Assembly: GCA_046047235.1 (NCBI GenBank)
Contig: JBJOII010000001.1
Span: 62,001-126,000 of the forward strand
DNA from: JBMTVN01 sp046047235
Lineage (GTDB): Bacteria > Verrucomicrobiota > Verrucomicrobiia > Limisphaerales > JAHDYP01
Length of the DNA stretch: 64,000 nt
Reading direction: 5' to 3'
Both the position numbers and the translations under genes were made by a program. Positions 9,837 to 18,071 of this stretch are shown here, in pieces. The notes under the pieces are model-generated. The model was not told the DNA's origin. It made no database searches and saw only the letters and a list, made by a program, of their open reading frames with translations. The number at the start of each line of letters is the position of its first letter. Position 1 is the stretch's first letter.

Positions 9837-11399
9837 ATGATCCAAGTCGATCCACTGGATGAGTTGCTGGTATGCCGGTTGGACCTGCGCCGCAAGGCAG
9901 CCGAGCCGGGCACAATTATCATTTTCGGGGCCAGCGGCGACCTAACCTCCCGCAAGCTCATCCCCGCGCTGTTTCACCTGCATCAGGAAAAGCAGCTGCC
10001 TGAGGCACATCGGGTGATTGGTTTCGCACGAAGGGAGAAGAGCGACGACCAGTGGAGGTCCGAGCTGCGCGCTGGAATGGACCGGTTTTCGCGGACCGGG
10101 CCACCGGCGACAGACGGATGGGATAGCTTTGCTTTACGGCTATCCTATTGTCAGGGAGACCTTGAGGATCCTGCGGCTTACCAGAGGCTGAAGGACCTGG
10201 TTGAATCGCATGCTGACGAGGCAGTGCGGGAAAACCGAACGTTCTATCTGGCAATCAAGCCGAGCCAGTTTGCTGCGGTAGCGCGCAATCTTGAACAGGC
10301 AGGATTGCTCAGCCGGGACGAGCCCGCAGCTTCACGCCAACGGCTCGTGGTAGAAAAGCCGTTCGGGCATGATCTTCTGTCTGCACGACAGTTGAACGAC
10401 GCTTTGATGGCTCATGCCCACGAACGACAGGTCTTCCGCATCGACCATTATCTAGGGAAGGAAACCGTCCAGAACATCCTGCTGTTCAGGTTTTCGAACG
10501 CGATTTTTGAACCCTTGTGGGGCCGCCAGGCGGTTGACCATGTCCAGATAACTGTGAGTGAGAAACTGGGGGTCGGCAACCGGGGGGGATTCTATGAGGA
10601 GGCCGGCGCGATGCGGGATATCATCCAGAACCATCTATTGCAGGTGCTGGCCCTGATCACCATGGAACCGCCGGTGAGCCTCGAAGCTGAAGCTATCCGT
10701 GACGAGAAGGTCAAGCTACTGAAGGCGGTGCGTCCGTTCGACGCAGCCTCGGCTGAGCGCTATTCAGTTCGCGGCCAGTATACCTCGGGCACTGTGGATG
10801 GGGAGTTGCGGCCGGGTTACCGCGAGGAGTTGCAGGTGGATCCGGCATCGAACGTGGAAACCTTTGTCGCGATGCGCCTGATGATCGACAACTGGCGATG
10901 GTCGGGTATTCCGATTTACGCCCGCACGGGCAAGAACCTTCCGTTGAGTGCAACGGAAGTGAGAGTGCAATTCAGGCCAACACCTCACGTGCTCTTTGCG
11001 GCGCAGTGCGGACCGCGGCTGGATGCCAACGCCATCACCCTCAGGCTGCAGCCGCATGAAGGCATCTCGCTCCGATTCAACGGCAAAGTGCCCGGGGCGA
11101 GCATGCAGATTCGTCCGGTGCGGATGCAGTTCTCCTATAACAGCGAGTTTGGCGCCTACACTCCCGAGGCCTATGAACGGCTGCTGCTGGAGGCCATGGC
11201 CGGAGATCCCACGCTGTTCATCCGTCGCGACGAGGTTGAGGCTTCCTGGAGCATTGTGGATCCAGTGCGTCAAGTGTGGAACAGCAAGCCCCTGGAAGAT
11301 GGCGAGTTTTATGCCGCTGGCTCCTGGGGTCCGGCGGCCGCCGATGAACTCCTTGCCCGCAGCGGGCACGCCTGGCGCAATCCCCAGGCGGCACAGTAG
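9837..11399 (+). CDS. zwf: Glucose-6-phosphate 1-dehydrogenase
   Basis: Oxidises glucose 6-phosphate to 6-phosphogluconolactone, feeding the oxidative pentose-phosphate or Entner-Doudoroff pathway and making NADPH. The ATG at 9837 gives 520 residues, within the family range. The coenzyme loop [14 protein letters not shown] is at residues 28-41, the substrate/catalytic motif [13 protein letters not shown] near 201-213, and the C-terminal domain has [14 protein letters not shown] and [14 protein letters not shown] longer in-frame extension upstream reads through infA sequence in another frame and is rejected. No pgl or gnd neighbour is present; the next gene begins 49 bp downstream. Confidence 0.95.
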   Translation: MIQVDPLDELLVCRLDLRRKAAEPGTIIIFGASGDLTSRKLIPALFHLHQEKQLPEAHRVIGFARREKSDDQWRSELRAGMDRFSRTGPPATDGWDSFALRLSYCQGDLEDPAAYQRLKDLVESHADEAVRENRTFYLAIKPSQFAAVARNLEQAGLLSRDEPAASRQRLVVEKPFGHDLLSARQLNDALMAHAHERQVFRIDHYLGKETVQNILLFRFSNAIFEPLWGRQAVDHVQITVSEKLGVGNRGGFYEEAGAMRDIIQNHLLQVLALITMEPPVSLEAEAIRDEKVKLLKAVRPFDAASAERYSVRGQYTSGTVDGELRPGYREELQVDPASNVETFVAMRLMIDNWRWSGIPIYARTGKNLPLSATEVRVQFRPTPHVLFAAQCGPRLDANAITLRLQPHEGISLRFNGKVPGASMQIRPVRMQFSYNSEFGAYTPEAYERLLLEAMAGDPTLFIRRDEVEASWSIVDPVRQVWNSKPLEDGEFYAAGSWGPAAADELLARSGHAWRNPQAAQ

Positions 11400-11448
11400 T
11401 ACGGAGCAGGCCGCTTGCGGGAATCCTTCGGCGGGCGCATGTTGCCGG

Positions 11449-12186
11449 ATGATACCTGCACGGCGAGTCGTGCTCTTCGCCTGGGTCATTTGCGCAATGC
11501 TCACCGGTTGTCATGGAGCGGACCAAGGCGATCCTGATCGCAGCGAGGAACGCCGCCGCATGGTGCGGGAGCAGCTGGCGGCACCGGGGCGAGGCATACG
11601 GAATACCGCCGTGCTGCAAGCCATGGGCAAAGTTCCAAGGCACGAATTTGTACCCGGTTCGCAGAAGCACCATGCTTATGAGGACCGCCCCCTGCCCATC
11701 GGGTATGACCAGACTATCTCACAACCCTACGTGGTCGCGTTCATGACCGAACAGCTGGATCCCGGAATGGCTGACAAGGTGCTGGAAATAGGCACTGGAT
11801 CAGGCTATCAGGCTGCGATTCTGGCGGAACTGGTCCGAGAGGTTTACACAATTGAAATTGTTGAACCACTAGCCCGGTCAGCGAACGCCACATTCAACCG
11901 GCTGGGTTATACCAACATCCGGGTGCGCGCTGCCGACGGCTATCAGGGCTGGCAGGAGAACGCGCCATTCGACGCCATTATCGTGACGTGTGCCCCTGAC
12001 CATGTTCCCGAGCCCTTGGTGCAGCAGCTCCGCGAGGGCGGGCGCATGATCATTCCTGTGGGCGACCAGGGAAGCCAGGAGCTGGTGTTGCTGGAGAAGC
12101 GGCACGGTTTACTCCACCGCCGCAGCGTGCTTCCGGTTCGCTTTGTTCCCATGACCGGCCGGGCCATGAAGCCCGCCCCCCCTTGA
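11449..12186 (+). CDS. Protein-L-isoaspartate O-methyltransferase with lipoprotein signal
   Basis: PCMT uses SAM to methylate isoaspartyl residues and so starts repair of aged proteins. The 245-residue product has the PCMT signatures RHEFVP (64-69), YDQTISQPYVVAFMT (86-100), the SAM loop EIGTGSGYQAAILAEL (from 113) and EGGRMIIPVG. The oddity is the N-terminus: residues 1-20 are basic then hydrophobic and end MLTGC, a good lipobox with Cys21. That predicts export and lipid anchoring, whereas the classic enzyme is cytosolic and needs cytosolic SAM. The start at 11449 is the first ATG in frame after the zwf stop. It follows zwf by 49 bp, so co-transcription is possible. Confidence 0.85.
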   Translation: MIPARRVVLFAWVICAMLTGCHGADQGDPDRSEERRRMVREQLAAPGRGIRNTAVLQAMGKVPRHEFVPGSQKHHAYEDRPLPIGYDQTISQPYVVAFMTEQLDPGMADKVLEIGTGSGYQAAILAELVREVYTIEIVEPLARSANATFNRLGYTNIRVRAADGYQGWQENAPFDAIIVTCAPDHVPEPLVQQLREGGRMIIPVGDQGSQELVLLEKRHGLLHRRSVLPVRFVPMTGRAMKPAPP

Positions 12187-12331
12187 GTGGAGGGGCTATA
12201 GACCGGGAGGTTTTTCCCATCGCTACTTGCCAAGACGTCAACTGGGGACGATTAGTACCTTAGCAGGCCTGGAAGGAGAAACTCCATGCCAGGGTTTTGG
12301 AACAGAGCGGAAACCCAGAAGCCCAGAGCTT

Positions 12332-12553
12332 ATGCGCAAGATGTTCTATGTGGACTATGCGATGTGCGGCGGAGACAACCTGCCGGACGACTTCGATCTT
12401 GAGGAATTCTGCGAGGTTCTGCAGGGGAAGCTGCAGGATGATGTGGAGGTCATCCCCGTCATGCATGGTGAGGGTCGTGCCCTAAACCGCGACGGCACTA
12501 TTGTCAGTGAGACCGTCTTCCTGGAGGCACTGGGCGAGTATATCCCGCAGTAG
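12332..12553 (+). CDS. Small hypothetical protein (73 aa)
   Basis: Not recognised. The product is acidic and compact, opening MRKMFYVDYAMCGGDN, with a helix DLEEFCEVLQGKL and ending LGEYIPQ. A second ATG at 12341 is possible; the frame also extends upstream to 12227 but that part looks non-coding. Third-position GC preference and an acidic helical composition suggest a real gene rather than a shadow. It stands alone between the rightward PCMT gene and the convergent hypE. Confidence 0.5.
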   Translation: MRKMFYVDYAMCGGDNLPDDFDLEEFCEVLQGKLQDDVEVIPVMHGEGRALNRDGTIVSETVFLEALGEYIPQ

Positions 12554-12612
12554 CCCCCGATGTGCTCCACACGCGATCCCTGCTCAACCGGCGAACTGTA
12601 CGACAACTTGGC

Positions 12613-12652
12613 TGTACGGATTATCGGTGCACGTACGCGAATAATCCGTTAG
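12613..12652. repeat. Degenerate copy of the ~40-bp palindromic repeat
   Basis: Arms ACGGATTAT (12616-12624) and ATAATCCGT (12641-12649) flank a centre containing GTGCAC. The outer arms match the better-preserved copies at 13974-14019 and 45461-45500, while the centre has diverged. It lies between the convergent 3' ends of the 73-aa gene and hypE. Confidence 0.6.
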
Positions 12653-12765
12653 GGTTTCTGCTGGGACTTTTGACGATGGTCTGTGGCAGAGCGGGTGTCC
12701 ACATCATGCGGCGGCACGCAGGAATCGGAAAGGTCCTGCCACCGCTATTTGGGCAAAGACGGCGC

Positions 12766-13851
12766 CTAGCAGATCCGGGGCAATTGCTCCCCGCTGAGCC
12801 GGTCCAGTATCCTTCTCGCACCGATCTGGCTGCGAAGAATGACCCTGGATGATGCCAAGGATTCAGCCAGCACGGTCCCGATGCGCCGTGCTCCGCTGCT
12901 CACCTCTTCGCCCCGGAGGATTTCCAGTGCAGGAGCTGCGTCAGCCTCGGGAACGAAAAGCACGAAGCGTCCTTCATTGGCGACGTAGAGGGGGTCCAGG
13001 CCCAGCAACTCACAACCGCCGCGCACTTCCGAAGTCACGGGCACGCTGGCCTCTTCGATCTCGATCTCCAGCTTGCCGGTCTGGGCGATCTCATTGAGCC
13101 CACTTGAGAGCCCTCCACGGGTGAGGTCACGCAGGCATCGCACCTGAATCCCCGCTTCGAGCAGGGCGGATACTGGAGCCCAGAGCGGGGCGCAATCACT
13201 GAGTATCGGGGATTCGAACGACAAGCCTTCACGCACTGACATGATGGCCATGCCATGTCGACCCAGGTCCCCACTGACGATCACAGCATCCCCTTGGCGT
13301 ACGGATTTTGGCTGAATGACGAGCTCATGTTGCAGTTCGCCGATGCCGGAGGTGTTCAGGAACACCTGATCTCCTTTGCCACGGTCGACGACCTTGGTAT
13401 CGCCGGTGACGAATTCGACCCCCACCTCTGCGGCCGCACGTTGCATGGACTGCACCACGCGCCAAAGGGTTTCCATGGGAAGCCCTTCTTCGAGGATCAA
13501 GCCGACACTCAACCATCGCGGTTTTGCGCCGCACATCGCAAGGTCATTGACCGTGCCATAGACCGCGAGAGAACCGATATCGCCACCCGGAAAGAATAGA
13601 GGCTTCACCACGAAGGAATCGGTCGTGAACGCTATCCGACCCTCGTTCACCGCGAGGGCCGCACCGTCGTGCGCTTGTTCAAGCAGGGGATTGCGGAAGG
13701 CGGGAACGATCATGCGATCCAGGAGCTGCTGCATCAGAGTGCCACCACCGCCATGCGCCAGCAGCACGTGGGGATAATCCTGAATCGGCACAGGGCAACT
13801 CGAGGAAAAATCAGGGGAGGATTCCATCGGATTACAGTTCTTCGAGCCCAT
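12766..13851 (-). CDS. hypE: Hydrogenase maturation / carbamoyl dehydration protein HypE
   Basis: HypE converts the thiocarbamate on its C-terminal cysteine to thiocyanate, donating the CN ligands of [NiFe]-hydrogenase. The sequence shows [17 protein letters not shown] near the N-terminus, [28 protein letters not shown] [13 protein letters not shown], and ends exactly in PRIC, the functional C-terminal tetrapeptide. Length is about 361 residues from the ATG at 13851; a GTG at 13866 or ATG at 13827 are alternatives. No hypA-D, hypF or hydrogenase subunit is present in the window, and the gene sits alone between two copies of a palindromic repeat. It is either a dispersed maturation gene or a remnant whose partners lie elsewhere. 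Confidence 0.9.
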   Translation of the reverse strand: MGSKNCNPMESSPDFSSSCPVPIQDYPHVLLAHGGGGTLMQQLLDRMIVPAFRNPLLEQAHDGAALAVNEGRIAFTTDSFVVKPLFFPGGDIGSLAVYGTVNDLAMCGAKPRWLSVGLILEEGLPMETLWRVVQSMQRAAAEVGVEFVTGDTKVVDRGKGDQVFLNTSGIGELQHELVIQPKSVRQGDAVIVSGDLGRHGMAIMSVREGLSFESPILSDCAPLWAPVSALLEAGIQVRCLRDLTRGGLSSGLNEIAQTGKLEIEIEEASVPVTSEVRGGCELLGLDPLYVANEGRFVLFVPEADAAPALEILRGEEVSSGARRIGTVLAESLASSRVILRSQIGARRILDRLSGEQLPRIC

Positions 13852-13973
13852 CCTCGCATCCACCACTCACTGACTCAACGAATTCCGTCGGGCACTCGAA
13901 ATGCATGCGAGCGCAGCAACCCGAGTCCCGCGTCCTCGAAATCCGATTGGTTTTTGCATTTCCTTGGGGCTAG

Positions 13974-14019
13974 TGGCGTACGGATTATTGCGACACGTGT
14001 CCCAATAATCCGTACGCCA
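13974..14019. repeat. Palindromic repeat, 23-bp arms, no loop
   Basis: Positions 13974-13996 and 13997-14019 form an inverted repeat with a single mismatch pair (TTGCGACAC versus GTGTCCCAA). The core CGTACGGATTATT...AATAATCCGTACG is shared with the copy at 45461-45500 and, degenerately, with 12613-12652. It lies between the divergent starts of hypE and the pseudouridine synthase. Confidence 0.85.
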
Positions 14020-14093
14020 GATTCTCGATCGCGAGACGATTGGAGTGGGGTATTGCCGGCGGCGGGTGGGGACGGGCATAAGAATGGGAGCAC

Positions 14094-14918
14094 GTGAAGG
14101 ATATGACGACAGGGTTATTGAGGGTGGTTTACGAGGACGAGGACTTGCTGGTGTTGAACAAGCCAGCGGGACTGGTGTGTCATCCGGCGAAGCGGGGGTT
14201 GGAGTCGAGTTTAAGCGGCCGGGTGCGGCTTTATTTGGGATTGGACCAGCCGGTACACCTGATCAACCGGCTGGATCGGGAGACGAGCGGGGTTGTTGTG
14301 GCGGCGAAGAGCGTGGAGGCGGCCCGGCGGTTGCGGAAGTTGTGGGCAGGGCGGGAGGTCGAGAAGGAGTACTGGGCGGTGGTGCACGGGCATGTGGAGG
14401 CGGATCGCCTGACACTGGAGGGGGCGCTGGGTCCGGACGAGGCGAGTCCGGTGGTGGTGAAGGACTGTGTTCGGCCGGACGGTGCGGAAGCGAGGACGGA
14501 AGTGGAGGTATTGAGGCGTTTTGAGCGGGACGAGGGGGCGTTCAGCTGGCTGCGGGTAATGCCGCATACGGGGCGCAAGCACCAGATCCGGATTCATCTG
14601 GCGCATGAGGGACACCCGATTGTGGGGGACAAGCTGTATGGGAGCGACGAGCAGGCGTATTTGGATTTGTCGGGGAGCACCTTTTTTGCGGAGCAGTGGC
14701 GTTCGAGGTTACTGCTCCCCTATCAGGCGTTGCATGCGGGCAGGGTGACTTTTGAGTGGGGTGGAGAGCTATTTGAGGCCACCGGTAAGCCTGAGCCTTG
14801 GTTGATGCCTTTTGTGGAGGGGGCTCCCCTGCCCTTGTTGCCTGAGCTTTGGGCTGAACTGGAGAGCACCTCGAAGCCGCAGCCGGTTATTGGGCCAGAC
14901 GGAGCCAATCCACCATAA
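14094..14918 (+). CDS. RNA pseudouridine synthase, RluA family
   Basis: Converts specific uridines in rRNA or tRNA to pseudouridine. The 274-residue product has the catalytic motif HLINRLDRETSG with Asp61 as nucleophile, LVLNKPAGLVCHP upstream, and the later PHTGRKHQIRIHLAHEGHPI and GDKLYG blocks. There is no S4 domain, so it is a short RluA/RluC-core enzyme whose RNA target cannot be predicted. Start: a GTG at 14094 preceded by GGGAG at 14086-14090; an ATG at 14103 is also possible. Its last 32 bp overlap the end of the convergent cytochrome gene. Confidence 0.9.
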   Translation: MKDMTTGLLRVVYEDEDLLVLNKPAGLVCHPAKRGLESSLSGRVRLYLGLDQPVHLINRLDRETSGVVVAAKSVEAARRLRKLWAGREVEKEYWAVVHGHVEADRLTLEGALGPDEASPVVVKDCVRPDGAEARTEVEVLRRFERDEGAFSWLRVMPHTGRKHQIRIHLAHEGHPIVGDKLYGSDEQAYLDLSGSTFFAEQWRSRLLLPYQALHAGRVTFEWGGELFEATGKPEPWLMPFVEGAPLPLLPELWAELESTSKPQPVIGPDGANPP

Positions 14919-16650
14919 GCCCGATCTCGGCATCACTGAGCACTTCCTCAACCCCGAAGCGGGGCATACGGTCATTGCGATCCCCGTAGAAGCGTTCGTG
15001 TGCAGGGTCGCGAATGAACTCGATCATCCATTGGCGTGAGCCATAGCCGGTGAGATCGGGCGCTGAAGGATCCTCGCCGAATTCACGGAAGAGATGGCAC
15101 TCCGTGCAACGGAGGTCATAATCATTCAGCAGCTCACGACCTTCTGCGATGAGTGCGGCATCGGCAGCATCGGCCCCGGCTTGAGCCGGGAGTCCGGCCT
15201 CGGCGGAGAGGGCGACGATGGCTTTCTGGAGGTTTTCTTTAAGAGCTTCATCGAAGTCTGCGACATCGCGTTTGACGAACTTGGCCATCTTGGTATTGGC
15301 GAACTTGGTACCGCCGAAGTAGTGCGGGCCGCTGATTTGGTCGGGGTCGAGGAGGCCGGCGATCCAGCTACGGGAGGCGAACTGATGCAGATCGGGAGCG
15401 GATGGCTCACCCTGTACCTCACGGCCCAGCCCGTCGTGATGATTGAACCGGTGACAGCTGGCGCAGTGTCGCGCGAAGAGTTTGGGTCCCTGCATGAGGG
15501 GGTCGGCATGAACCATGGCGAGGCCACCCGCCGGAGGGATGCCACTGGGGCTGGAGGCGATTTCGCGGGCGCGATCGGCATCGCGGCGGGCCTGTTCTTT
15601 GGCCTGGGCATAGACGGGGTCCTGCGAGTCTTCGCGGAGCGCGAGCGTGGTGAGAGTCACGATTGTGATGGCGAGAGCGGCAATGAAGAGCCTGTTGAAC
15701 ATACGTCCCGGGCGTGTGGCGGCGAGCCAGGGGGTGATGGCGAGGATGGCGAAGAGGGCGGTGGGGAGGACGACTGCGCCCCACACTTCGGTTCCTCCGC
15801 GGAAGTATTTGAGGAGTTGGAAAAGCCAGAGGAAGAACCATTCAGGGCGCGCGGCGGCATACTCCTGGCTGGGATCGGCGGGAGCACCGAGTGGTGCGCC
15901 GCCGCGCGAGGCGGTCCAGGTCACGAGCAGGCCGACGAAGGCGGCGAGAACGGCGGCATCGCGCCAGGCCTGGTCGGGCCAGTAGGTTCCCTGGACGGGG
16001 CCTGCACCGCCGTCGCTACTGGTGCGTCGCCAGCTCAACAGCCAGTGGAGCAGGAGGACGACCAGGGTAATTGCGGGCAGCAGGCCGGCATGGAGTGAGA
16101 GGAACCGGGTCAGGGTGAGGTGGGAGACCTCCTGTCCACCGAGCAGGGCGACGCGGGTGGGTTCACCGACGACGGGTGTGATGGAGAGGATATTGAGCGG
16201 GACGCGGGCGGCCCAGAATCCGTGTTGATCGTAGGGCAGCATCCAACCGGTGACGGAAAGGCCGACGGCGAGCGGGACGAGGAGCAGGAGAGTCCAGAAG
16301 GCGACTTCTCCGGGGGCGCGCACGGCGCGGCGGAGGACGAGCTGGAGCAGGTAGATTCCGAGGAGGACGACGAAGGCCTGGGCACCGAAGTGGTGAAGGC
16401 CGCGGAGGAGCCAGCCACCGGCGACCTCATTTTGGAGGTGGTGCATGCTTTCCCATGCGGTGACTGTGCTGGCGCTGTAGTGCGTCCAGAGGAAGAAGCC
16501 GGTGATGGCCTGAGTCAGGAATGCGCCGAGGATGAGGGAGGCCCAGGCGTAGTGCCACCGGGGTCCGCCTGGCAGGGGTGCGCGAAGCACCTGAGTGAGG
16601 AGGCCGGGGATACCGGTTCGATTCTGGAGCCAGCTGAGAAGCGCCTTCAT
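14887..16650 (-). CDS. Cytochrome b fused to a di-haem cytochrome c domain (bc-complex subunit)
   Basis: A 587-residue fusion that would oxidise quinol and pass electrons outward. Residues 30-370 form a cytochrome b with about eight membrane helices and a PEWF quinol-site motif. Helix D has H187 and H202 (b6-type spacing). Helix B has H86, but the position 14 residues later, where the partner haem ligand normally is, reads Tyr100 (LLGIYLLQ). Residues 390-587 hold two class-I c-type haem sites, CASCH at 396-400 and CTECH at 515-519, each followed by a PSAPDL repeat, with candidate Met ligands in NTKMAKF and DRMPRFG. No separate cytochrome c1 is present. It overlaps the Rieske stop by 4 bp (ATGA), a tight operon. 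Confidence 0.88.
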   Translation of the reverse strand: MKALLSWLQNRTGIPGLLTQVLRAPLPGGPRWHYAWASLILGAFLTQAITGFFLWTHYSASTVTAWESMHHLQNEVAGGWLLRGLHHFGAQAFVVLLGIYLLQLVLRRAVRAPGEVAFWTLLLLVPLAVGLSVTGWMLPYDQHGFWAARVPLNILSITPVVGEPTRVALLGGQEVSHLTLTRFLSLHAGLLPAITLVVLLLHWLLSWRRTSSDGGAGPVQGTYWPDQAWRDAAVLAAFVGLLVTWTASRGGAPLGAPADPSQEYAAARPEWFFLWLFQLLKYFRGGTEVWGAVVLPTALFAILAITPWLAATRPGRMFNRLFIAALAITIVTLTTLALREDSQDPVYAQAKEQARRDADRAREIASSPSGIPPAGGLAMVHADPLMQGPKLFARHCASCHRFNHHDGLGREVQGEPSAPDLHQFASRSWIAGLLDPDQISGPHYFGGTKFANTKMAKFVKRDVADFDEALKENLQKAIVALSAEAGLPAQAGADAADAALIAEGRELLNDYDLRCTECHLFREFGEDPSAPDLTGYGSRQWMIEFIRDPAHERFYGDRNDRMPRFGVEEVLSDAEIGLMVDWLRLAQ

Positions 16651-17228
16651 GTGACAGGTTCCTTTTCTTCGATACCGGGACGGAAATTCTGGAATTGGAC
16701 CCAGACCTCTGAGCTGCCGCGCACTTCGGTTACGAGCTGGTCGAGACCGCGAGGGCTGGGGCTGCCGGCGCTGGCGATTTTACCGTCGAGGGCGAAGCGG
16801 CTGTCGTGGCAGGGGCAGAGGAAAGTGGTATCGCCCTGTTGATAATCGACGAGACAACCGGCATGGGGGCAGACGACATTGAGTGCTTCGACACTTTGGG
16901 AGTCGGGATTTTTGCGGAGATAGACGGCGCCGATGCTTTGGTTAGGTTGCTTGGTCCAAGCGTTCACCTGGTCGGCGATGATGGGAAAGCGTCTGGGGGA
17001 TCCGTCGTCGGGGATGGCTGAGAGGAGGGCGACTTTGACCCAGAGGCCTTGGGATTCTTCCTTTTTGCGCAGGGGCTGGAGCCAGACGCGCAGGCCGGCG
17101 AGAGGGGCGGCAAGCAGGGCGCCCAGGCCGAGCACGGTCGCGGTGAAGCCTTTGAGAAAGCCCCTACGACCCGCGCTGGTTTCGGGTGGACTCGAGTGTG
17201 AGCTGGACATGGACGACATGAGTTGCAA
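16647..17228 (-). CDS. Rieske [2Fe-2S] protein of the bc complex
   Basis: The high-potential iron-sulfur subunit that takes the first electron from quinol. The product is about 193 residues (possible later starts at 17219 and 17210). The N-terminus carries a twin-arginine-like motif, RRGFLKG, followed by a hydrophobic helix (VLGLGALLAAPLAGL), expected for a folded Fe-S protein anchored in the membrane. Cluster ligands are CPHAGC and CPCHDS, with the usual disulfide cysteines included. It lies 27 bp after the DUF1080 gene and overlaps the cytochrome b/c gene by 4 bp. Confidence 0.92.
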   Translation of the reverse strand: MQLMSSMSSSHSSPPETSAGRRGFLKGFTATVLGLGALLAAPLAGLRVWLQPLRKKEESQGLWVKVALLSAIPDDGSPRRFPIIADQVNAWTKQPNQSIGAVYLRKNPDSQSVEALNVVCPHAGCLVDYQQGDTTFLCPCHDSRFALDGKIASAGSPSPRGLDQLVTEVRGSSEVWVQFQNFRPGIEEKEPVT

Positions 17229-17255
17229 TGCGACGGGTTCAGGACGGGCACCGCG

Positions 17256-17945
17256 CTATTCGACTGGGACGCGGATGCGGATATTGCGATAGAAGACCTC
17301 ATCGACATGGTCAGTCAAGAGGATGTGCCCCTTGACGCGTTTGCCGAAGTTGGGGACGGACTTGAATTTGCTTTTGGCGATGGACTGGAGGACTTCGTCA
17401 CTGCCGAGCTGGTAGTCGAGGACCTTTTTGCCATTGAGCCAGTGTTGGACGTGGTCGCCACGGGCCACGATGCGTGAATGATTCCAGTCACCGATTCTGT
17501 AGGATTTCAGGGTCTCATCGGGGGCGAGGATGTCGTAGAATCCTCCGGTTTTACCCGTGGCGTGGTTGGCTCCGACCGTGGCGTCGTCGATCATCTGGTA
17601 TTCGTGGCCGATACCGCGACCGCGTTCGGGCACGACGAAGTATTTAATGCCATTATTGCCGCGGGGGCTGATCTTCCATTCCCATTCCAGCTCGAACTGG
17701 TCGTAGGTTTCCGTGCTGGCGAGGTTGCCGCCACGAACGCCCTGTTGTTTATGGAGAACACCTTCCTGGATCTCCCAGCCTTGGGTGGGCGGCTCACCGG
17801 TATCGAGCAGTATCCAGTTGGTGAACGTCTTGCCGTCGAAGAGCTCACGCCATTCGCCCCATCCTTCGTCGGACTGCACTTGGGTTTGGGCGGTGAGATC
17901 GAGCGTGATGAGACACGCGAAGGCCAGTGCAACAAGAGTTTTCAT
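17256..17945 (-). CDS. Secreted 3-keto-disaccharide hydrolase-like protein (DUF1080)
   Basis: The ATG at 17945 gives 229 residues: a signal peptide (MKTLVALAFACLITLDLTAQ) followed by a single beta-sandwich of the 3-keto-disaccharide hydrolase family (PF06439 type). Typical segments are WRELFDGKTFTNWI, GNLASTETYDQFELEWEW, GNNGIKYFV, and WNHSRIVARGDHVQHWLNGK. Family members hydrolyse 3-keto-glucosides or bind sugars; the function here is inferred. It is the first gene of a leftward group with the Rieske and cytochrome b/c genes (27-bp gap), downstream of dnaE by 126 bp. A second, more distant family member is at 58511. Confidence 0.85.
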   Translation of the reverse strand: MKTLVALAFACLITLDLTAQTQVQSDEGWGEWRELFDGKTFTNWILLDTGEPPTQGWEIQEGVLHKQQGVRGGNLASTETYDQFELEWEWKISPRGNNGIKYFVVPERGRGIGHEYQMIDDATVGANHATGKTGGFYDILAPDETLKSYRIGDWNHSRIVARGDHVQHWLNGKKVLDYQLGSDEVLQSIAKSKFKSVPNFGKRVKGHILLTDHVDEVFYRNIRIRVPVE

Positions 17946-18071
17946 GCTTGGGCGGTGTAGGAATGAGTGTAGAGGTTCGCGCATAGGCGGGTGCGTGTCG
18001 AGTCCGTGTTGGGGGCAGTGAGGGATGCACGCTTCTGCAACCTGCCCCTCCGGGTTCGCGAGGGGAACGTG

